A DNA stretch of 64,000 nucleotides from Candidatus Sphingomonas phytovorans (lineage in GTDB: Bacteria; Pseudomonadota; Alphaproteobacteria; Sphingomonadales; Sphingomonadaceae), in contig CP119314.1 in assembly GCA_029202385.1 (NCBI GenBank), positions 622,501 to 686,500 of the forward strand, given 5' to 3'. The notes under the pieces were generated by a model. The model was not told the origin of the DNA and did no database searches. It saw only the letters and a list, made by a program, of their open reading frames with translations. Both the position numbers and the translations under genes were made by a program. Numbering within the stretch: the stretch's first letter is position 1; each line of letters starts with the position of its first letter. This document shows, piece by piece, positions 56,604 to 64,000 of this stretch.

Positions 56604-57497
56604 TCAGGCCTGATACAATCTCCGCGTGCTCCGTGCCTCAGCGCGAACACCCTCGGCTGCGTCAATCGCGGACAGCCTGACTGTCGATCCGTCCTGCACG
56701 TCCTCATCCCTGAGCCTGAAATGGAACAGCCGGCTCGGCCCGTCTTCCGGGACAAGGAACAGGTCGCGGCCCTTCAGCGCCATGGCCTCGCCCGTATAAG
56801 GCCTGGCGCGGTCGGTGACGCCGGTGCGGGCCGTCCGCGCGAGCGTCATCGACGGCAAGTCGATCCAGTCGATCGTCCCGCTGAACGGGGTCACCAGTCC
56901 GCCCGCGACAAGCTGGCGGCCGACGATCTTCATGTCCTGATAGCGCGTGGGGAACGGATTGGGCACGACCCGGACCTGCTTCCCGCTCGCCAGGTCGAAG
57001 ATGCGTAGCAACCGGCTGTCCCAATTGCCCGCGATGAGCGTGCGGCCCGAAACCGCCACGCATCCCAGATGGTCTGCGACAGATATCCTGCGGCGTATCC
57101 GCAACGAGTCCGTATCGATCTCCACCAGTGTGGCCGAGCTGTCCGGTGTCATTTCAGCCACGGCCACCCAGATCGATCCGCCGTCGAGCGATATACCGCC
57201 CGGATGATATCGCGGCCCGTCCGTCAGCTCCAGGCGCCGCAGCAATCTGCCGCTATGCCGGTCGAATTCATGGAGATAGCCTCTGCGCCCGGCGAGATCG
57301 GCCGAGGTGACCCAGATGCGCCGGCTGTCGAGATCGACCCCCTGGACATGAAACACCTCGCCATCGAGGGGGAGGATGTCCACGAGCCGGGCGTTCTGGA
57401 TCGCCTCGCTGCTCTCCTCCTGCGCCGCCGCCGCGGTCAGGCTCAGCAACAGCAGGGAGACGGCGGTCAGGGCGGTCCGGATCTTCTTGCGGGTCAT
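56604..57497 (-). CDS. Exported beta-propeller-like protein (DUF6454-like)
   Basis: A 297-residue exported protein. The signal peptide is MTRKKIRTALTAVSLLLLSLTAAAA. Repeated strand-turn units follow (HVQGVDLDSRRIWVTSADLAGRRGYLHEFDRHSGRLLRRLEL, HLGCVAVSGRTLIAGNWDSRLLRIFDLASGKQVRVV), as in beta-propellers. It resembles DUF6454 from memory. Possible roles are a periplasmic binding or scaffolding protein; no catalytic motif is visible. ATG 57497 is chosen at the signal peptide. Confidence 0.72.
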   Translation of the reverse strand: MTRKKIRTALTAVSLLLLSLTAAAAQEESSEAIQNARLVDILPLDGEVFHVQGVDLDSRRIWVTSADLAGRRGYLHEFDRHSGRLLRRLELTDGPRYHPGGISLDGGSIWVAVAEMTPDSSATLVEIDTDSLRIRRRISVADHLGCVAVSGRTLIAGNWDSRLLRIFDLASGKQVRVVPNPFPTRYQDMKIVGRQLVAGGLVTPFSGTIDWIDLPSMTLARTARTGVTDRARPYTGEAMALKGRDLFLVPEDGPSRLFHFRLRDEDVQDGSTVRLSAIDAAEGVRAEARSTRRLYQA

Positions 57498-57652
57498 GTC
57501 GGGTCGCCTCCGGGGCTTGCGGTGCATCAGCAGCGGATGCGCGCCCGGTAGCGTCGGTATGCGACGGTGATGTGAATGGGGGGCGAGGGGTAGCGCCCTG
57601 TTGGCCGGGCCGCAAAGGCCCGGCCAGGATCACTGCGATCGAGGATCGCACG

Positions 57653-58024
57653 TCATGCAGCGGCAGGGGCAAACACGCGCAGTCGATGACCATCGGGATC
57701 GAGCGCGACGAAGGTGGTGCCGAAGCTCATCTTCGTCGGGGCCTGGATGATGCTCAGCCCGCGCCATTTCCAGTCGTCGTGCGTTGCCTCGACGGCACCG
57801 GCGTCGGCAACCGTGAAGGCGATCTCGCTCGCGCCCGTCTGGCCCGAGCTCTTCGGTTCGATCGTCTCGCCGGACCACAGGCCAAGCATGACTCCATCGC
57901 GCAACGGCAACATGGCGAAGCCGGATGTCTGGTCGAGGATCGGGATGTCCAGCAGCTCATTGTAAAATTTGGCACTGGCCGCATGGTTCTTGACGTGCAG
58001 CAGCAGGAAGCTGAAATCAGGCAT
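57653..58024 (-). CDS. VOC-family protein downstream of a YafY-type regulator
   Basis: A 123-residue VOC protein: MPDFSFLLLHVKNHAASAKFYNELLDIPILDQTSGFAMLPL, then ASEIAFTVADAGAVEATHDDWKWRGLSIIQAPTKMSFGTTFVALDPDGHRLRVFAP. The pattern matches glyoxalase/bleomycin-resistance proteins of unknown substrate that are often encoded next to a YafY-type regulator, as here (98 bp upstream). The link suggests the regulator controls it. Confidence 0.9.
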   Translation of the reverse strand: MPDFSFLLLHVKNHAASAKFYNELLDIPILDQTSGFAMLPLRDGVMLGLWSGETIEPKSSGQTGASEIAFTVADAGAVEATHDDWKWRGLSIIQAPTKMSFGTTFVALDPDGHRLRVFAPAAA

Positions 58025-58122
58025 GAAAGGTCTCCTTGAGCCGGCGGGCGGGGTCGCGTGCCGGTGGGAAACGCTTACGCAATCATGCTGTCAGTTTATG
58101 TCAGCAGTCGTCGCCCGAAACG

Positions 58123-58812
58123 TCATTGCTCCGGAATGCCGCGGAGCGTCCGCCACTCCTTCAACAGCGTGGCACGGCGGCGCGGATACCGCCCGGGCGT
58201 CACGTCGAGCGCGGTGATCCGGTCGGTCCTGAAATGGCGATAGCCTTCGCGCAATTCGCACCATGCGGCGACGACCCGCACGCGATCGAAGAAGGCCAGC
58301 GCAAAGGGCCAGATGGTCCGCTCCGTCGCGCTTGCCTGCTCGTCCGTATAGACGATCCGCGTCTTGCGTTCCGACCGGATCGCCTCGCGGATGGCGGCAA
58401 GCTCGGCGTCTCCGGCGGCGATCGGCTCGCCCGGACCGATCATCAGCCCCGACGCATCGATGCTGTCCTTGAGGTCATCGGGAAGCACTGCGCCGATCTT
58501 GGCAAGCACGTTGCGCGCCGCCTTGCCCAGAAGCCCGTCCGCCCGCTCCGAAACCCAGCGCGAGCCGAGCACCAGCGCCTCGATTTCTTCCTCGGAGAAC
58601 ATCAGCGGCGGCAGCATGAAGCCCGGGCGGAGCACATAGCCGACACCCGCCTCGCCATCGATATGCGCGCCCTGCGCCTTCAGGGCCTCGATGTCGCGGT
58701 ACAGGGTGCGCAACGATATGCCGAGCTCGTCGGCCAGCACCGCGCCCGCGACTGCCCGGCGATGCCGGCGCAGCACCTGGATAAGGTCGAGAAGGCGTTG
58801 CGCGCGAGACAA
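58123..58812 (-). CDS. YafY-type transcriptional regulator (HTH + WYL)
   Basis: A 229-residue regulator. N-terminal HTH_11/DeoR-like domain: RAQRLLDLIQVLRRHRRAVAGAVLADELGISLRTLYRDIEALKAQGA; C-terminal WYL domain with IREAIRSERKTRIVYTDEQASATERTIWPFALAFFDRVRVVAAWCELREGYRHFRTDRI. WYL domains sense nucleotides or other ligands. It is the first gene of a unit with the VOC gene. Confidence 0.93.
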   Translation of the reverse strand: MSRAQRLLDLIQVLRRHRRAVAGAVLADELGISLRTLYRDIEALKAQGAHIDGEAGVGYVLRPGFMLPPLMFSEEEIEALVLGSRWVSERADGLLGKAARNVLAKIGAVLPDDLKDSIDASGLMIGPGEPIAAGDAELAAIREAIRSERKTRIVYTDEQASATERTIWPFALAFFDRVRVVAAWCELREGYRHFRTDRITALDVTPGRYPRRRATLLKEWRTLRGIPEQ

Positions 58813-58896
58813 GGGGGCTGGTTACCCGATCGTGGCTGAAGGTATTGCATCCTGCCATACTTTGGCAGCAGGCAGGGTCAAATCAGATCGGTACCG

Positions 58897-59346
58897 TCAC
58901 TGCGTTTTAGGTTTTGCAAAAACATAATCATTCATGTCGTCGTCGAGGCCCAGCAGATGCAGGGCGTACGCTTCATGTATCGCCGGCATGGCCTCACTGT
59001 TTTTGTTGAAGGGGACGTAGACGAAGGACCCCCTAAAGATGACATGGCCACGACTTACTCCAACGCCGCGATCTATCCGGATGTATGCACCGCGTTTGCC
59101 GTCGGCGACGGTATATCGCGCAGAGTCTGAGCCTGTCGAAATCAGCCCGTCGCGCAGAACGAGCGGCGCACAACACGCGTTTATGTAGGTGCCATTTGCC
59201 CAGGATTGCGGGGGTGGGGAGTATCGTGGGGATACGAGGTAAATCAGGCAGAAAACGAAGATCATACCCGGTATGATCACTAACCCGAGCGCCTGGCCGA
59301 GGGCCGCAAGGGTTGCGTCGTCTTCTGGGGTGTTCTTCCAGCGCAT
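58897..59346 (-). CDS. Membrane-anchored hypothetical protein
   Basis: A 149-residue protein with one N-terminal transmembrane helix (ALGLVIIPGMIFVFCLIYLV) and a soluble, probably periplasmic, beta-rich domain with two adjacent cysteines (NACCAPLVLRDG) and VSRGHVIFRGSFVYVPFN. ATG 59346 (MRWKNTPEDDATLAALGQ) is preferred over 59388. I do not recognise a family. Base composition is slightly lower in GC than neighbours. Confidence 0.6.
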   Translation of the reverse strand: MRWKNTPEDDATLAALGQALGLVIIPGMIFVFCLIYLVSPRYSPPPQSWANGTYINACCAPLVLRDGLISTGSDSARYTVADGKRGAYIRIDRGVGVSRGHVIFRGSFVYVPFNKNSEAMPAIHEAYALHLLGLDDDMNDYVFAKPKTQ

Positions 59347-59497
59347 TCGGAAAAATAGAATGGGAGGGAGGTGCGGTAAAGCGCGCAAAAACAGCCTGTG
59401 CCAACGGCGAAAAGGGGCACCCCAGGGCTCCTCTTCTATATAGTTCTCGTTCGTTAAAAGTGCACCGTCACCATTGTTTCAATTCCAGTCACGATCG

Positions 59498-59976
59498 CTA
59501 CCGTCGGCGGGAAAATTCAGTGAAATGGGCGTTTATAACATCGACACGACCAGACTCGTCGGATCGAAATTCCATGGTGGGACGGGCACGGCCGCGAGCG
59601 TCCAATATGACGATTACTATTCCGTCCTTTTTGTCCTCCACCGCTTCGATCGCGCCGATCTCCTTCCATTCGAGGCGCCAGCGGCGCCAAAAGAAAGTCT
59701 CAAAGGCGACCACTCCGGTGCGATCGACAAGGAGTTGGGGGTCGTGATCGCGCCGGCCATTCGACATCCGACGGGCGGATCGCAGCAGGCCGAAAGCAAA
59801 GGGAGCCGAGACAAGGCTCATGCCGATGAGGACCAAGGTATCATCGAACCGACCAGGGCTCTGGAAAAAGGCCGTGGCGGCGACTGCTCCGAACCCTATT
59901 GCTGAAAGGGCGAAGAAGCCGCCGAGTTGCCACGCTTCACGGATCGATTTGCGGCTTGGGTAAAATTCGAGTGGTT

Positions 59977-59980
<4 letters not shown>
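59498..59980 (-). CDS. Two-TM protein with PH-like domain (STM3941-like)
   Basis: A 160-residue protein: opening MKPLEFYPSRKSIREAWQLGGF, two membrane helices (FFALSAIGFGAVAATAFF and TLVLIGMSLVSAPFAFGLL), then a beta-rich segment QLLVDRTGVVAFETFFWRRWRLEWKEIGAIEAV. This order resembles STM3941-type small proteins with a PH-like fold, a from-memory comparison. Its ATG overlaps the stop of uvrD/pcrA by 4 bp, so it is translated with the helicase; a functional link is not obvious. Confidence 0.6.
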
Positions 59981-62292
<2,312 letters not shown>

Positions 62293-62449
62293 CGGTGAAC
62301 AGGTAGGGAACGCGGCCGATTTGGGCAACCACGCTTTCCGTCAGGCGGCATTGCCAGGCGGAGAAGGTGGGAGGACGGGCTTTCGATACCGGGCGACAAC
62401 TATCTTTGTGGGTAGGCCGCGAGCTGAAGCAGGGTTATAGGGCGGGCAG

Positions 62450-62471
62450 CAGTCATCAACCTGTCACATAA
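62450..62471 (+). promoter_or_regulatory. Pho-box-like site upstream of the PiT gene
   Basis: CAGTCAT-CAAC-CTGTCAC-ATAA: two 7-bp half-sites in direct repeat 11 bp apart, matching the PhoB box layout CTGTCAT-N4-CTGTCAT. It lies 20-41 bp before the PiT ATG, a position suited to activation or repression by PhoB. Confidence 0.6.
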
Positions 62472-62490
62472 GCGCGCAAAGCGGTTCACC

Positions 62491-64000
62491 ATGGCAACGA
62501 CATTCTCCACGCTCTCCGAATCGGTGGAGCGACCGTCCGGCGGGCCCAGGCTCGACCAGGCGATTCATCCTGCTGGCCGCTGGCTGTTCCTCGCCGCGCT
62601 GGTGGGGGGGCTTGCCTATGCCGGGATCAGCATCTTCACTGATACCGCTCAGGTCGGCGAGCAGATGGCGACGGGGGTCTTCCTGTTCCTCGGGCTCGCG
62701 CTGCTGATCGCGCTCGGCTTCGAGTTCGTGAACGGATTCCACGACACCGCCAATGCGGTCGCGACGGTGATCTACACCAATTCCATGCCTGCCTCGGTCG
62801 CGGTGGTGTGGTCGGGCTTCTTCAATTTCCTCGGCGTGATGTTCTCCAGCGGGGCGGTTGCCTATTCGATCATCACCCTGTTGCCGGTCGACCTGATCCT
62901 TCATGTCGGCAGCAATGCCGGCTTCGCGATGATCTTCGCGCTGCTGCTCGCGGCGGTGCTGTGGAACCTCGGTACCTGGTATGTCGGCCTGCCCAATTCC
63001 TCCAGCCACGCGCTGATCGGGTCGATCCTCGGCGTCGGTTTCGCCAACCAACTCCTGTCGTCGGGCAAGGGCGGCACCTCGGGCGTCGACTGGGGTCAGG
63101 CGGAAAAGGTCCTGTCGGCGCTGCTGTTCAGCCCGATGATCGGGTTCATCGGCGCGTTGCTGCTGCTGTTCGCGATGAAGCTCGTGCTGCGCAATCCCAA
63201 GCTCTACACTGAACCGGAAGCCAACACGCCACCGCCGCGGGGCATCCGCGCGCTGCTGATCGCGACCTGCACCGCCGTCTCCTTCGCTCATGGCGGGAAT
63301 GACGGGCAGAAGGGCATGGGCCTCATCATGCTGATCCTGATCGGCTGCGCCCCGACCGCCTATGCGCTCAACCGGACGATGCCCGAAAGCGCGACGCCGG
63401 CCTTTATCGCTAGCGCCACCAATGCCGCCAGCGCCTTTGCCGCGAAGAGCGGCGGCGCGGGCAGCGGTGTCGAGGCGGCCCGCGCGACGCTGACCGTCGC
63501 GTTGCAGACCAAGCAGGCGGCCAGCCCGGCCGTCTATGGCGCGGTCGACACGCTCTCGCGCGATGTGAGCCAGCGGATCGGCGGCTATGGCTCGCTTGAG
63601 AAGGTGCCGGCAACCGCGACGCCGAATCTGCGCAACGACATGTATCTGGTGCTCGACACCACGCGCCTGGTGACCAAGGATGCGGCCGCTGCCAAGGCGT
63701 TCTCCGAACCCGAGCTCAAGGCGATCGGCGACTATCAGGCCAATCTGGAACGCGGCACGCGCTATATCCCGCTCTGGGTGAAGATTACCGTCGCGCTGGC
63801 GCTTGGGCTTGGCACGATGGTCGGCTGGAAAAGGATCGTCGTTACGGTCGGCGAGCGGATCGGCAAGACTCACCTGACCTATGGCATGGGCGCATCGGCC
63901 GAGCTGATGGCGGCTGGTACGATCCTGCTGGCGCAGAATTACGGCCTGCCGGTGTCGACCACTCATATCCTCACCAGCGGCGTCGCCGGCGCCTCGGTCG
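62491..64000 (+). CDS. pit: PiT-family inorganic phosphate transporter (cut by window end)
   Basis: Metal-phosphate:H+ symporter of the inner membrane. The reading frame is open to the window end (503 codons, no stop). The duplicated family motifs are present: NGFHDTANAV (residues 81-90) with LPNSSSHALIGSI, and the second half HGGNDGQKGMG plus GLPVSTTHILTSGVAGAS. A long polar insert separates the halves, as in the larger PiT type. ATG 62491 (MATTFSTLSESV) is the first start; a Pho-box-like site is just upstream. The C-terminus is outside the window. Confidence 0.93.
   Translation, partial: MATTFSTLSESVERPSGGPRLDQAIHPAGRWLFLAALVGGLAYAGISIFTDTAQVGEQMATGVFLFLGLALLIALGFEFVNGFHDTANAVATVIYTNSMPASVAVVWSGFFNFLGVMFSSGAVAYSIITLLPVDLILHVGSNAGFAMIFALLLAAVLWNLGTWYVGLPNSSSHALIGSILGVGFANQLLSSGKGGTSGVDWGQAEKVLSALLFSPMIGFIGALLLLFAMKLVLRNPKLYTEPEANTPPPRGIRALLIATCTAVSFAHGGNDGQKGMGLIMLILIGCAPTAYALNRTMPESATPAFIASATNAASAFAAKSGGAGSGVEAARATLTVALQTKQAASPAVYGAVDTLSRDVSQRIGGYGSLEKVPATATPNLRNDMYLVLDTTRLVTKDAAAAKAFSEPELKAIGDYQANLERGTRYIPLWVKITVALALGLGTMVGWKRIVVTVGERIGKTHLTYGMGASAELMAAGTILLAQNYGLPVSTTHILTSGVAGASV

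Noticed and set aside
62464..63966. A 500-codon minus-strand open frame at the window end
   Set aside because: The opposite strand encodes a clear PiT phosphate transporter with both family motifs; the antisense translation is Arg/Gln/His-rich and featureless.

Overview
The window looks like chromosome of a sphingomonad-type alphaproteobacterium (Sphingomonas or a close relative). This rests on high GC, dnaG-rpoD and carA-carB arrangements, an archaeal/eukaryal-type prolyl-tRNA synthetase, small families typical of the order (DUF6975-, DUF4170-, DUF3618-like) and many GC-rich palindromic intergenic repeats. No rRNA, tRNA, CRISPR array or prophage was recognised.

Layout. 1-2121: a small hypothetical gene and proS. 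2122-7530: an accessory, lower-GC stretch. It holds a 2OG-Fe(II) oxygenase, a 75-bp near-perfect palindrome, a rifamycin ADP-ribosyltransferase (Arr), a 55-residue ORF overlapping an Imm30-type immunity gene, an IS110-family element of the IS1111 type with a long non-coding flank, and two small overlapping unknown genes. The IS splits one copy of an intergenic repeat whose intact copy lies 1 kb away. 7531-10535: tyrosine/homogentisate catabolism (hmgA, hppD) with a DUF427 gene and a 35-bp operator-like dyad. 10586-12685: an SDR gene with tandem TetR-type operators, its TetR regulator, and a divergent MarR regulator. 12757-16517: glcB, a MoxR-type ATPase and a DUF6975-like gene. 16764-21588: rpoD, dnaG, a DUF559 nuclease gene bracketed by identical palindromes, and yqeY. 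21717-27772: carA, an RraB-like gene, carB, greA and a rhomboid-like protein without catalytic residues. 27964-30046: DUF4170 and a four-gene set of small membrane-anchor proteins. 30190-33658: eno, ftsB (with a GANTC-bearing hairpin at its start) and a DUF885 lipoprotein. 33704-39014: transport and outer-membrane genes. 39241-41542: a Phd/VapC toxin-antitoxin pair running into a flavin-dependent halogenase. 41744-44082: a complete yfiR-yfiN-yfiB c-di-GMP module. 44303-54828: a mixed set including chloroperoxidase-like hydrolase, PAP2 phosphatase, hemerythrin-like protein, retropepsin-TPR protein, msrA/msrB, and a PLP enzyme with divergent Lrp regulator. 54856-58812: an APH(3')-like kinase, a CheY-like regulator, a secreted beta-propeller-like protein and a VOC/YafY pair. 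58897-64000: two membrane proteins, a UvrD/PcrA helicase, and a PiT phosphate transporter (cut by the window end) behind a Pho-box-like site.

Themes. Housekeeping operons are tightly packed with ATGA, TAATG or TGATG overlaps. Accessory genes sit in repeat-rich gaps. The most unusual items are the IS1111-type element with its predicted guide-RNA flank and near-empty reference site, the palindrome-bracketed DUF559 gene translationally coupled to dnaG, the Arr/mini-ORF/Imm30 cluster, the pseudo-rhomboid behind greA, and several well-formed operator candidates.
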